From positions 1 through 64,000 of the forward strand of contig JAWZSP010000008.1 of the NCBI GenBank assembly GCA_034401135.1: 64,000 nucleotides of DNA. The letters are read 5' to 3'. Both the position numbers and the translations under genes were made by a program. Positions 10,226 through 20,505 of this stretch are shown in pieces. The DNA is from Volutella citrinella (Eukaryota > Ascomycota > Sordariomycetes > Hypocreales > Nectriaceae). Position 1 is the first letter of the stretch. Every line of letters begins with the position of its first letter. The notes below the pieces were generated by a model. The model saw nothing but the letters and a program-made list of their open reading frames with translations, searched no databases and was not told the DNA's origin.

Positions 10226-10444
10226 AATAATAGGTCTTTATTAAAAAGCTCTGTTTGTTTTACGTTGTTTGGGTATGCCCAGGTCGAGTTGTTATTGCGT
10301 GAGACCACCGGCCCAGTCTCAGGGCCAATGGTGATTTTTGCGTGAGACCCACCGGCCCAGTCGCAGGGCCAATGGTGATTTTTGCGTGAGACCCACCGGC
10401 CCAGTCTCAGGGCCAATGATGTTTTTGCGTGAGACCCACTAATA
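10226..10444. other. 5' region of the AT-hook gene
   Basis: Non-coding leader of the repeat unit, mostly filled by the 44-bp tandem repeat listed separately. Confidence 0.6.
10297..10440. repeat. 44-bp tandem repeat, three units
   Basis: Three near-identical units, each starting GCGTGAGACCCACCGGCCCA and ending CAATGGTGATTTTT. Each unit contains the inverted pair GGCCCAGTCTCAGGGCC, so each could fold as a small hairpin. It lies about 70 bp upstream of the AT-hook gene start. Confidence 0.9.
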
Positions 10445-10626
10445 CCCTACGATCTTTAAAAATCGATAACTAATTAGCAAAAATAGATATGAAAAAAAGG
10501 GAAGAGGTAGAAATTAAGAAATAAATCAGTTTAAATCGCTATAAGGTTTATTTTCTATTTTTCAAAAAAAGTGTACCCCTCGATTTCCTAAGGTCGGCCT
10601 AACCCTGACCTGGGTTTCCACACTTA
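10445..10626. repeat. Direct repeat, copy 1 (element end)
   Basis: An AT-rich ~180-bp block ending GTACCCCTCGATTTCCTAAG then GTCGGCCTAACCCTGACC and TTTCCACACTTAA. A nearly identical block lies at about 12715-12900. Both stop abruptly at the same CACTTAA, followed by unrelated sequence, so it looks like a defined unit end. Confidence 0.85.
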
Positions 10627-12714
10627 ACTCGCCTGCTGCAAGTGCTTCCCGAGGTGCGCTGCTGTCTGATATAGCAATCGCGTGCGTCTTGGGGATATAC
10701 TGGAGGATGTTGTTATTGTCGATTGCGGCCTGCATAGCTAGCATCACCACCTCCTTGTACTAGTATATAAAGACATCTCAGCAGATTGCCGTCTAGCTAT
10801 ATAGCTCTGTTATAGGTATTTAGAATAGCATAGGGAAGAAGACCTAGATAAAGGTATTAATAAGGCCGACTATGCGCCTGAAGTAGTAGTTTAGTATATT
10901 ATGCAGGGGCTGTGCCTTAATACTATCAGGTCCCTGTACTGACTTTAGTACTGGGATGCTAAGGTGTATGTTCTCGACCAGGTTTAGTATAATATGCAGT
11001 TATATATACTACTAGATCCCTATCTACGCGACTGCAAGTAACATAAAGAAGCTGTAAAGGCTGTTAATATTATATATTAACTATATAGCGCTCTGCTCGC
11101 CCTGCTGCTTGCTATAGTATAAGTGTATGTATAGATAGGGCAGCAATGGCTCATTATCTATAAGCCCCTTTATAACTGCTTTATAAGAGCTGCTATACTA
11201 TATTAGTACTATCCCTAGTATTATATTACAGTACCCTAGCTATAAGAGGTCTTATACTAGGTCGAGGATAACTGGCAACTGATTTTTATATTTATTACTA
11301 TTAGATACCTAACCCTTAAGCCTCTTAGCTATATTAAGTAGCAATATGTAGCTCGGTTCTGCCCTGAGTGCCTCTATAGCCTTATTTAACTGCGACTAGT
11401 AGCTATCTTTATACTCCTAGTGCATATAGCCTACCTTGCTAGTCCACTCTTAGAATAAGAGTATAGTAAGATCTTCTAGTATTAGCTCTTCTACTGCCTT
11501 GCTTCTTTATTTTATAATACTTAGGCTAGTTGTATTAGAGCTAATAATTATATTAAGCCTGGCTGCGCTTAGTTTAACTATAGGGCTAATAATCCTAGAC
11601 ATACTTAATATCTCTCTACCTTAATAATGATCCTAGGCTATAGTAGCTATAGTAGTAAGTAAGCTTTAGGAGGGCTTTATCTAGGTATTAAGTATATAGG
11701 ACCCTAACTGCCGACCTAATAATAATAGTAGCTACTCAGTCTGCTAGCAGGACTGCCAAGGTATTTATATACCTGCACTTACCCCTAAACGCGCTGTTCC
11801 TTAAGCTAAAGGCGCTGACTGCAGGCTCTAGCCTAGTACTAGGTCACTTAATACACCCATACTACTACTAGAGGCCTGGGACTGATTACCTCTATTTATA
11901 TAGCTGCGTTAGCCTAGGTAGCCCTGCCTATTAGAGTATAATACTTAACCAACCTGAGCGTGATATGTCTAGCAGTGAGATAAGTAGCTGGTTTACTATA
12001 TCAGCAATTGATCGCAGCTCCTCGTCTTAAGCATTATTCTAGTCAGTATTTACTAAGCTTTCGACTATAATAGCATCTGCTGCATCTATATCACAGCCCT
12101 AAGATATAATCTTAAGTTAGGTAGAAGAGTTCTTAAAAAAATAGTTATAATCTTACCTATTATCTTATATTAATTATATTGCCCTTGCGTTCTCAACTAG
12201 ATTCTAGACAGGTCGACTATACTATAGTGTGTCTTACTAGTCATAAGGTAGTTCTACTATAGGCTAAGGCGCAGGCAGCTCTTTAGTTAGCATAGGGATT
12301 GAGATATTCAGATCTATATATAGGCTAATAAATAAGTTAGTAGTGCCTAAGAGTGCTAGTAGGTAAGGTATATAATATTAAAATATATTTAGCTTAAATG
12401 CGCCTATATATAGCTTAATTACTAAGAATATATTATAATACTATTAATAGAAATGCTATATATATACTCTAGTCTAGGCATACTATTACTTAAGGTATTT
12501 TTATTTAATTAGATTAAGCCTTAACTAACTGCTTATATTTCTAAGGGCTAGGGCTATATTATAAGTAAATAAATACTATAAATAATAGAGAATAATATTA
12601 TAAGGTAGTTTAAATAATAGATCTATTTAAAAAGGTTTTGTATTAAGTACTAGTCCTAATTAAGGTTTTATATTAATACTAGTTCTAATTAGGGTTTTAT
12701 ATTAATCTCCTAAC
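10627..12714 (-). pseudogene. RIP-mutated tandem copy of the two-gene repeat
   Basis: It aligns end to end with 8300-10450 in the same orientation. The first 130 bp are nearly identical (TCGCCTGCTGCAAGTGCTTC in both), then differences accumulate, almost all C-to-T or G-to-A: GACGTAGCGATCG in the intact copy reads GATATAGCAATCG here. The result is AT-rich (long TATATA-like runs from about 12370) with many stops. It corresponds to the first ~430 codons of the 1358-aa gene and all of the AT-hook gene. Cause inferred: repeat-induced point mutation. Confidence 0.9.
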
Positions 12715-12900
12715 CTAAGGTCTATAATTAAAACTTAATAACTAATTAATAAAAATAGATATAAAGAAAAGGGAAGAGGTAGAACTTAAAAAATAAATCA
12801 TTTTAAATCGCTATAAGGTTTATTTTCTGTTTTTTAAAAAAAAGTATACCCCTCGATTTCCTAAGGTCGGCCTAACCCCGACCTAGGTTTCCACACTTAA
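12715..12900. repeat. Direct repeat, copy 2 (element end)
   Basis: Second copy of the block at 10445-10626, with a few transitions (GTGTACCCC to GTATACCCC, CCTGGGTTT to CCTAGGTTT). It ends at the same CACTTAA and abuts, without a gap, the truncated coding sequence that starts at 12903. Confidence 0.85.
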
Positions 12901-12902
12901 AT

Positions 12903-13214
12903 CCAGACGACGAAGGACGCGCAAAGCCCGTGCCGTCGATGGCGCTTGGCTCGCTGGGCAAGCACATCTCCGACAAGGACTTTGACATGAAGAACACGAA
13001 CAACGAGGGCTGGATCCGGGGCCATCTGATGAAGATGGCGAAGCGGAGTTTGCCGTCGCGACTGGGAGACAGGTACACGAAAATTGTAGTATCGTGTTTA
13101 GACTCTGAAAGCAGGGTATTTGGCGGAGAGGGGGAGGGGCAGGCAGATGACATTGCAGCTGGGGTGAGGTTTGTGGAGAGGATTCTCGACGAGGTGGAGG
13201 AGATCAGGGTCTAA
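12903..13214 (+). pseudogene. C-terminal remnant of a truncated gene
   Basis: An open frame that begins right at the repeat boundary without a usable ATG (PDDEGRAKPVPSMALGSLGK) and ends at TAA 13212-13214. The product has GHLMKMAKRSLPSRLGDRY followed by TKIVVSCLD and a C-terminal VRFVERILDEVEEIRV. This kind of ending occurs at the C terminus of several large fungal proteins of the heterokaryon-incompatibility or HeLo/NLR type, but I cannot name it firmly. I infer the host gene was cut when the repeat unit joined here. Confidence 0.5.
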
Positions 13215-13738
13215 TATGAGAGTTGCATTTCAGGATAGCCTGGCGCAGGAGGAGATATTGCTGCAGAGATGGGTGCCTGTGGGCGGCTTCAATACCATGC
13301 AGGGCGATCGCAGGGTCAGTTTCCACAGCAAACAGAAGCATCCATAGCAGACCTTTAGTCTTATGCCAACGCTTCCGGGAGGTGAAATTTCTGTTCCCCT
13401 TGATCCAGCCCATGGTTTTGTTTTCCTCCCTTGCACTTGCAGTCTGAACCAGCCCGATCATCACACCGGGCAGGTTTAGATAGTCAAAGAGTAAAATTCA
13501 GCCTTGAACAGCCAATCACCTGCTGAGTTCGCATAACTTGCGGGTGCTCAGGATTGGATATCGTGCCCATTGCATCTATCGCTCTCTATATACCTAGGGT
13601 ACTACGGTCCTATACTAACATGGCATCCTCGCCTACGTCCACTATTAGAACGCTCTCGGCCATGTACCACTGAGGGATTAGCAGGCTACCCACCACTGTA
13701 GCCGCCGGGATAGCTTGTCCTGCAGGTCTTGATTACGC
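13215..13738. other. Intergenic, no gene supported
   Basis: Overlapping open frames on both strands at 13204-13464 (- strand includes RKRWHKTKGLLWMLLFAVE) are not recognised and have no clear start or splice sites. The rest shows nothing. Confidence 0.4.
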
Positions 13739-14200
13739 TTGTTCGCGATTTTGGGCGATCTTCTGTGTCCAGCCAACTTCCCTCAAGTGCCTGCCGTGTC
13801 TCGGGGATTCGACGAGACGGTTCCCGACAGGGTGACCGATTGTGCCAGTATCACCATCCCGAGACACGGACTACAGTTGGGCCTGAGAGTTCTCAAAAAG
13901 ACGGCTGCGATCTTGCCTGCCGTCTTGTGTCAATTGAATTGCGCTTGCATAATTCTCGACCGCGCTGCAGCGTGTCTTGCTCATCGCGAGGTGGTTCTGC
14001 CACCGGCCAATACGCGGGCGGCTCTTCGGCCGGCACAGGGATCGAGATGTTCGGATCTATATGCCGACCGATACTGTATTAGTAGATGGGAGCGCTGGCA
14101 GGTGGGGCGCTTAGTGCTGGAACCCATTTGGCTCGAATGCGCCGCGCGTCTCCATTGCTGGTCATCCAGCTCGTATTGGCCCTGGTTTGAGTCTGCCGTT
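13739..14200 (-). pseudogene. Third, diverged copy of the AT-hook gene region
   Basis: It aligns with 9765-10090 of the intact unit: GAGAGTTCTC-AAAAG, CTTGTGTC-ATTG, GCGTCTTGCT-TCGCGAGG and CGGCACAGGGATCGAGAT are all recognisable in order. Differences are scattered substitutions and small indels, not the C-to-T excess of the 10.6-12.7 kb copy, and the reading frame is broken. It is a separate, older or differently derived copy. Confidence 0.75.
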
Positions 14201-14450
14201 CAGGGAAATTGAGTGCACAAGGCCAGCTACGAAGTGACGATATAATGATGATACCCTAATAGCTATTGTTTATAGAAAAGCCATGCAGAACTTACCATAT
14301 TTGAGCAAAAAAATGTTCTCGTAGGCAGCCTCCAGATTTGATAAATCACGTGACCAGTAGCGCCTTCATGGTAGCGCAGCACCACGACGCGCCTCCCACA
14401 AGTGTTACCCATCTATCTCATTATCGCGGTCCCTGGAGAGTTCACATCCG

Positions 14451-16031
14451 ATGAATGATTTCCAGGTCCAGACTACCAATGCTGGCCATAAACTTGTCCG
14501 ACTGGCCAATCTGCTTAGGTCATTGGCATCTACAAAACCAGATGACCAGGATGCGCAGCGTCGTGCGGAGGCTGCAGTTCAATTCTTCGACGCCGTTGAA
14601 CTCTTCCCACGGTTGACCGAAAACTCGTTTGAGTCTACGGCAGACTCTATCCCGTCGAACTCCCAGTCCCTAGATGGGCAACTACCAACTAGAACGAAAC
14701 CCGGGGGTCCCGTGCTCCCCATGGAGCTGTTCCAGCTCATAATCGATTTCATGAAAACCTTCGACTATTCGAGCAGAGTGAACACCTTAAATGCTCTGTC
14801 TTGTTGCTCACGGACATTCCAGTCTCTGACGGAGCCACATGTCTACGAACAGCCTCGAGTGCTGAATACGGTAAAGCGACAGTGGCAGTTTAGATTCACC
14901 TTGGCTGTGAAGCCGCATCTCGGGAGTTACGTAAAGTCGCTCCGGGTCAACTGGCTTCCTAGCGGAGAGAATGGGGATCTTCTTGTCGAGATCCTCCGGG
15001 CATGCCCCGAGGTCATTGAAATCTTCAATGAACGTGGGCAGAGCTTCGAAGACGGCAATCAAATCACCGAGCGGGACGTGGCTGCCATGGCGGCCTTGTT
15101 CGATGCCGGCCCGAGGATCACCACCTTTTCCTACTCGACATTTCTCGAATGGACACCCGAAGACGACCGTTATCGGGATTCCAGTCGGCAAATCATCCAA
15201 AATACTGCCCGAAACCGGTTTTCGGCATTTGGATCGCAGTTAACTGAACTGGCGTTGCATGGGCAGTCCCAGTGGCTCTTGCACGGATTGCTACCGCATC
15301 TCAATTCAAACCTTACGTCTCTTACCCTGGGCCAAGAGCTAAATCTCGATGATTATCCAAAAATATTCACCACTCTTTCTCAGCAGAGCAGACACCTTAA
15401 TGAGCTAGAAGTCCGGTGTGGATTGGACAGCGCAGCTGATCTGGTGGCGGCCTGCAAGAGCTGGAAATCTACACTCCGGATTTTACGCATCTCCAGTATT
15501 GAAGCCACTGGCTGGATAGTATGCCTCATATCACCTCTGACTAACCTAAAAGAGCTGAGCCTGGGGCCAGGTTGCTACATTTCCATCCAGGAGCTGGATG
15601 AAATCTCTAGATCGCCTCCGCAGCCAGGCTTCACATCAGTGTCATTCCATGACTTGCAAGACGTTTCAACTTCTACCAACGCTAAAGAAGACCAGGCACA
15701 GCTGGATAAAGCGTTGGCCCGAATAATAACCTCATCTTCATCAACGATAAAGAGTGTATACCTGGGCTCTGCTGGATTGGAGGTGGGGAAGGCGGTACTT
15801 GTAGCTTGCAGGACCGCGAGGAAGCTAGAGTCCCTCTCAATGTATCCCACAGTAGAAGTGGAATCCTCTGATGTCGACAGTCTTCTGGAAGCATGCCCCA
15901 AGCTTGATGATATTTCACGAAAGCTACGAAAACTGTCTACATGCTCAGGGAGCTGGAAAAGGCGATTCGTGGAGAGGGAGTTGAGGGAAGAGGCTGAAAT
16001 AGAGAGAGATCCAAGTTTTTACGGCGAGTAA
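14451..16031 (+). CDS. F-box-like / leucine-rich-repeat protein
   Basis: 526 residues, intronless. Residues about 88-137 carry an F-box-like motif (LPMELFQLIIDFM, then LNALSCCSRTFQSLTEPHVY), with the LP start and a tryptophan-free second half typical of fungal F-box proteins. The following 300 residues have irregular leucine-rich repeats (LTELALHGQ, LTSLTLGQEL, LKELSLGPG, LESLSMYP). Such proteins are substrate adaptors of SCF ubiquitin ligases through Skp1. Substrate unknown. The C terminus is basic and acidic (WKRRFVERELREEAEIERD). The ATG context and unbroken frame favour this start. It is the first ordinary single-copy-looking gene inside the repeats. Confidence 0.65.
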   Translation: MNDFQVQTTNAGHKLVRLANLLRSLASTKPDDQDAQRRAEAAVQFFDAVELFPRLTENSFESTADSIPSNSQSLDGQLPTRTKPGGPVLPMELFQLIIDFMKTFDYSSRVNTLNALSCCSRTFQSLTEPHVYEQPRVLNTVKRQWQFRFTLAVKPHLGSYVKSLRVNWLPSGENGDLLVEILRACPEVIEIFNERGQSFEDGNQITERDVAAMAALFDAGPRITTFSYSTFLEWTPEDDRYRDSSRQIIQNTARNRFSAFGSQLTELALHGQSQWLLHGLLPHLNSNLTSLTLGQELNLDDYPKIFTTLSQQSRHLNELEVRCGLDSAADLVAACKSWKSTLRILRISSIEATGWIVCLISPLTNLKELSLGPGCYISIQELDEISRSPPQPGFTSVSFHDLQDVSTSTNAKEDQAQLDKALARIITSSSSTIKSVYLGSAGLEVGKAVLVACRTARKLESLSMYPTVEVESSDVDSLLEACPKLDDISRKLRKLSTCSGSWKRRFVERELREEAEIERDPSFYGE

Positions 16032-16160
16032 TTTATCTTACCTATCTGGCATATTGAGTTCTACAGGGTGTGAGTGCCCGACGAGAACCGATCCAACCTG
16101 AATCACCAGGGCAGAAGAATCCCACGGTTTGGCGAGGAAAATCAGCTTCGCGATTAGTGC

Positions 16161-16658
16161 TCAGCACAAGCTCATACCCGTGACAATCGTGGTGGGGAGA
16201 GCTCGACTCCGGGTTGATGGCTCGGGTGCTGACATATAGCAGATCAAGAGGTAAAACAAGAGGCCTGTGCCCCAGAAGTGGAAGACATCGACAACTCCCA
16301 AAGCGGTCACTAGGGCCAAGATGCGCGGGTAGATTTCGCCATACTCCTCAATCTGGTCAGCATTCGCCTGCAAATCAAGGCATTGCTTGAAGATGTTCTC
16401 TCACTCGGCCAGATGCTGGTTGAGGTATTGCTGCTTGTCGCGTGGGAACTGTACAGCTTGGAATAGGAGATGACCAGCTGCCGTTATGGGATATAATAAG
16501 GCTGCCACAAAGTCGGGCGACATTTTGCATCGACAGGTGCGGTCCAATCTCCATGACAACAGAACCATTGCACTGACGATGTACCAAGCAGCAAGTGTCC
16601 CTGGCCCGTAAAATCCAGAGATTAAGTCAAAGTGCTCTGAAGGCACGCCATTAGCCAT
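16161..16658 (-). pseudogene. Integral membrane protein, in-frame stop
   Basis: Two adjacent frames on the - strand are the same reading frame separated by a single TGA at 16401-16403: first GFYGPGTLAAWYIVSAMVLL and DFVAALLYPITAAGHLLFQ, then after the stop LQANADQIEEYGEIYPRILA and GVVDVFHFWGTGLLFYLLI. At least four hydrophobic helices are seen. It resembles the many lineage-specific fungal multi-spanning membrane proteins of unknown role; only part of one is left. The stop plus missing ends indicate a pseudogene. Confidence 0.55.
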
Positions 16659-17153
16659 GGCGACCCACGGTCTTGGTGGCTATTTGCGGGCTGAAGAGAA
16701 TTGAGGGCAGTGTGTAGCTCAGGAGACGCACATCGTGGTTTCGATGGCTACCTGCAGGTGCCCGTACTGTCACCTGTTGCACCCTGGGTAGGTCAAAAAT
16801 CAATGATCGGCTTTCCTATCACAACTCTGGAATCACTTCAACTAAGCCGCTGGGGAAAAAATGCCTCTCAGCGCCTAGCGTCAACAGCCCTGTGTTCTCA
16901 ATCAAGGAAGTACAACTCGATTTAGAGCTTTCAGGGTTCGGCGAGCCCTCTAGATAGTGCACACTTATTTGTTATAGGAAAGAAAACTCCGGCTTGCCGA
17001 ATACAGATAGCTCGACATATCTAGCAGGAATAATGGTACCTTGTGAATGTCTAGTGTAAAGCGATTGCTGTTAAACGCGGTTAGGGGCGTGTTTAGCCAA
17101 TACAATTTCAGAATAACAGTTCTAAGATAATCCTGGCTTTTATAAACGCTCTA
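16659..17153. other. Intergenic, nothing recognised
   Basis: Between the membrane-protein relic and the 3' end of the methyltransferase gene. No supported gene or repeat. Confidence 0.5.
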
Positions 17154-18395
17154 TTACAAACGCTCCAGTAGGTGTACCTGGAGTCTGGTATTCTCTAGAC
17201 TTCCGGGATATCGCAGTCCTGCAGGTAACTTGTACTCCTTTTCATGGCCACCTTCGATAAGTTTCGCCCATGCTGGCTGTTCCTCCTCTGAATTTGTGCT
17301 AGTAGAAGACCTGCTCTTGGGCGGTAGCAGAGCTTGGTAAAGTAGCCACTCGAGTGGGTATCTCTTTTCTTGTCCTTTGTTGCTACTATCAGGTAGCGCG
17401 ACATCAGCTCCGGGACTATCTGCAATGAGCAATAGACTCCCTTTAGGTGCTGCCGAAGTCAGTCTCAATAAGAAACCTGTGGTTTTAGATATTGAGATAG
17501 AGTAGAATTCGTGGAGCGTAAAGAAGAGAGTAATTAGTGCCGGGTTAGGCCCAATCATCGCACTCAGATCTGCATTTCCGCTTTCGAGCATGTCGACGTG
17601 GTTGACTGCTAGATTTAGGACATGAGAGGGGATAGCAGAGACATTTGAAGCATGCGCCTTGGCGGTCGCATATTTCGAAAGAGGAGGAGGATTTGTGAGA
17701 GTATGTTGTAGTTTTGTGACAATCCCTGACCAATCGTGCCTATCAATAAGGTTGAGATCAACCATAGCATTGTCGTTGGTTTCAGGGTCGAGGTTCCCAT
17801 CAGGAAAAGATGACTCTAGCCGGGGAACTTCGTCGAGTTTGCTTTGGTGGGAGTGCTTTAGCAGTGCTACGCATGCTAAGAAGTCAGATCCTCCTCGCCC
17901 AATGCATACGATCTTCGATGGCTTTTGCCCATCATTGTGAAGGAACTGTTGGACCCATGCAGCCTCTCCCATCTCACTGCAACTCCAAGCTAACACATTT
18001 GCAATTGCCAGAGCTCTACTAGGGCTCCAACGGATTGTGAATGCCTCCAAAAACTCCTCAGTCCCGAATGCTTTGCAGTAGTCCTTTTGCTCGAGGGCTT
18101 CCCTGACGGCACGTAATACTTGTGTCAATGCCTTGAATTCGTCGACGGCAGGAAATGTAGTTCTGATTGTGTCGAGAATGAGTTGCTGATGTTTAGCAGA
18201 TAGACTCTGGATCTGTTCTATCGAGCCCTGCTCCTTCATTGCTGCAGGTGTCTGTTTGGCGGGTTTCCGAAGATAGCTTGGCCCAGTCCATCCAGGACGG
18301 CGGATTGGTGGTGCAACCGGTGCCTTAGATGCACTGCTGACCGACGGTTTCCCATGCTTTGGTTGCGATTGTGCACTGCGTTTGAACCCAGTCAT
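17154..18395 (-). CDS. BMT6: 25S rRNA uridine-N3 methyltransferase, BMT6-like
   Basis: 413 residues, no intron. The order of motifs fits the fungal Methyltransf_34 (BMT6) family: a Lys/Pro-rich N terminus, the helix region ending in FTIRWSPSRALAIANVL, the SAM-binding strand IVCIGRGGSDFLA (about residue 162), the internal acidic VDLNLIDRHDWSGIV, and the late LITLFFTLHEFYSISISKTT block followed by GSLLLIADSPG. By family it methylates a uridine of large-subunit rRNA in the nucleolus. It is a housekeeping-type gene and marks the inner edge of the repeat-rich subtelomere. The SAM loop reads G-R-G-G, slightly different from the usual G-x-G-x-G. Confidence 0.7.
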   Translation of the reverse strand: MTGFKRSAQSQPKHGKPSVSSASKAPVAPPIRRPGWTGPSYLRKPAKQTPAAMKEQGSIEQIQSLSAKHQQLILDTIRTTFPAVDEFKALTQVLRAVREALEQKDYCKAFGTEEFLEAFTIRWSPSRALAIANVLAWSCSEMGEAAWVQQFLHNDGQKPSKIVCIGRGGSDFLACVALLKHSHQSKLDEVPRLESSFPDGNLDPETNDNAMVDLNLIDRHDWSGIVTKLQHTLTNPPPLSKYATAKAHASNVSAIPSHVLNLAVNHVDMLESGNADLSAMIGPNPALITLFFTLHEFYSISISKTTGFLLRLTSAAPKGSLLLIADSPGADVALPDSSNKGQEKRYPLEWLLYQALLPPKSRSSTSTNSEEEQPAWAKLIEGGHEKEYKLPAGLRYPGSLENTRLQVHLLERL

Positions 18396-20505
18396 GGTTG
18401 ATCCTTATCGCATAATAGATTTGAGTCTTTTAGGGTAATCGGGCATGAGCTCTGGTGGAGGCACAGGATTGTGGTTATAAAAAAGCAGAAAAATATAACC
18501 CCCCATCGGGAAAAGTATTTTCCGACACACAGCCGCATACGATCAGTGGCACCAGCTGAGATGCAAGCTTAATATTTGTTCTAGTGGCAGTGGAGACCTT
18601 TGCCACTGGATGCACTCCACACTTCCCAGCACCAAACCTTATAAAAGGCCTTTGTAGGGTGAAAAAGGCACTCAAATTGTTGTCAAAGCGGACGCACTTG
18701 GTGGCATATCGGAGCCCAATGTTGCGGCGGCGTTATTATCGCCCGCCGACAGAAAAGAGCTGAAATTAAGGACCGGGAAGGATCTGGGCCCCAACATGGC
18801 GGTGCAAGCCTCAGCCACTCAAAAGGCGAAGTGGTGGTCACAGAGACAGTATGAGTAACCTGCCCCTGCCAGCTGCCTCAAACGGCGTTCCCAGGCTGCC
18901 GTCTCTCACAATGTGCCTGTGCCGTTGCAAGCTGCCTTTACAAGCCGCCATCACGAGTATCGTCCAGCAGCTATAGCAGGCTGACTCTACAGGCTGCAGT
19001 ATTAAATAAGCGGTATTTATCTTTAACACCTTCCCCGGCATCCGCCGATCGGTCTTTTGTTTTTCCACATCTTGGCTGGAGGGCTCTAAGTAAGCCACAT
19101 TGCGCATTGAAGTCCGCTTTCAATACGCGCCCGCTTCCTTACTGCGAGTGGTAACATCTGTCTTTCCGTCACATTTTCACTACTGAAGTTCCAAAAGAGA
19201 CGGATAACAGACCCGCCTTGACCCTGCAACGCGATAATGTACTTCTCCATAGCGGAACTAAAGATCCCTTATATGCAAGAACGTAATATACTTGACAGCG
19301 CCACATATTCCTTCAAGAGATGAACAAGCAGTCACAGCCGCATTCACTATATATGAGGAGGGTGTTTAAAAGGCAAATGCAATTTCGCAAGTATAATAAG
19401 TAACCACAATAGATCTGATACCCTGTATCTTAATCACAGTGAAAGGGTTAGGTGAGCAGGCGCTATATGGTTTCTCCGTTGGCTAGGGGTGCCGCTGCTA
19501 TTTATCTTCAACTTAAGCCCCAGCCCATTCTAGTCTTGTCCATACGAACCAAGTCTCTGACAAATTTACTAAGTCATCGTATTGATGTATTGGGAGAGTC
19601 TGTGCGTAGCGTCCAGCCCCCATCCATCGATGCCTTGGCGCAGCCACAGAGTCAGCAAGGTGTTTTGACACGCTGCTAAATTAAGCAATTGTGTATGATG
19701 AGTATTAAGTAGGGGCTATCAAGAAGATAAGGCTGGAGAAGGAGCCGTAGGCACTACCTACCTTACACACTCTACGCTCAAATAATAAGGGTCAATACTA
19801 TCATATGTGCCTGGCGAATAAGCTGCTCAAGTCGGCATGCAGAGGAGACTGCAATGGATAGGTTGTAAGGACATGGAGCTGTCACCAAACGTGCTGACAA
19901 GTGCTGACATCGGCGCCATTGTGCCGCACAACCGCTTACTTCCGCCCCAAACGGGGCGGCTGAAGACGCCATGCATGAGTGTGCGCTCCAATAGAGCCAC
20001 AGGGCAAGTCGCAGCAGCCAATTACAATGTCAGGGTTGACTGTAAATGCGAATAATCACATAGACCTCGGTGAAATCCAGAGGCCCACAAGACAAGATCA
20101 ATTAGATCTAGCCAATAGATACTATGCTATGCTATATTTGAGATGCCCCGCGCGCGAGCAATAGTTCCCTAAGCGGCGACCAAATGTGGCGAATCGGTGG
20201 GCGGGGAGGCAACTTGCTTATTTACTCAGCATTACCAGACCAGAATGTAACCTCATGAACATCTTATGCCATGGACTCAATTCGCCTGCTTTCAAAGCCG
20301 GGTGATGAATCAGGACTAGCTGGGCTGTGAAAACCTCGAAGAGTCTAGCTGATACAACTAGGAGCTCCCTATTCATGTTCTATATAAACTCCAGGCTTGG
20401 CCAACGAAATAAAAATGAAAATATAGACAACCAAGCAATCAAGTCAGAAAAGAACACTCACAGCTCACAACAGACCTCCCGTTTCTACACCCTTCATTGT
20501 ATACA
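18396..20505. other. 2.1-kb intergenic region
   Basis: No supported gene; short frames on both strands lack starts, splice sites or similarity. The stretch 18.66-19.1 kb is rich in CAAGCTGCC/AGGCTG words. The last part is the promoter of the secreted protein at 20506. Confidence 0.5.
20380..20388 (+). promoter_or_regulatory. TATA box of the secreted-protein gene
   Basis: TTCTATATAAACTCC lies about 120 bp upstream of the ATG at 20506, with a CA-rich leader (CACTCACAGCTCACAACAGACC) between them, a usual arrangement for strongly expressed secreted fungal proteins. Confidence 0.55.

Noticed and set aside
10627..12714. AT-rich stretch taken as an unrelated AT isochore or centromere-like DNA
   Set aside because: It aligns base by base with 8300-10450 allowing C-to-T and G-to-A changes, so it is a mutated copy.
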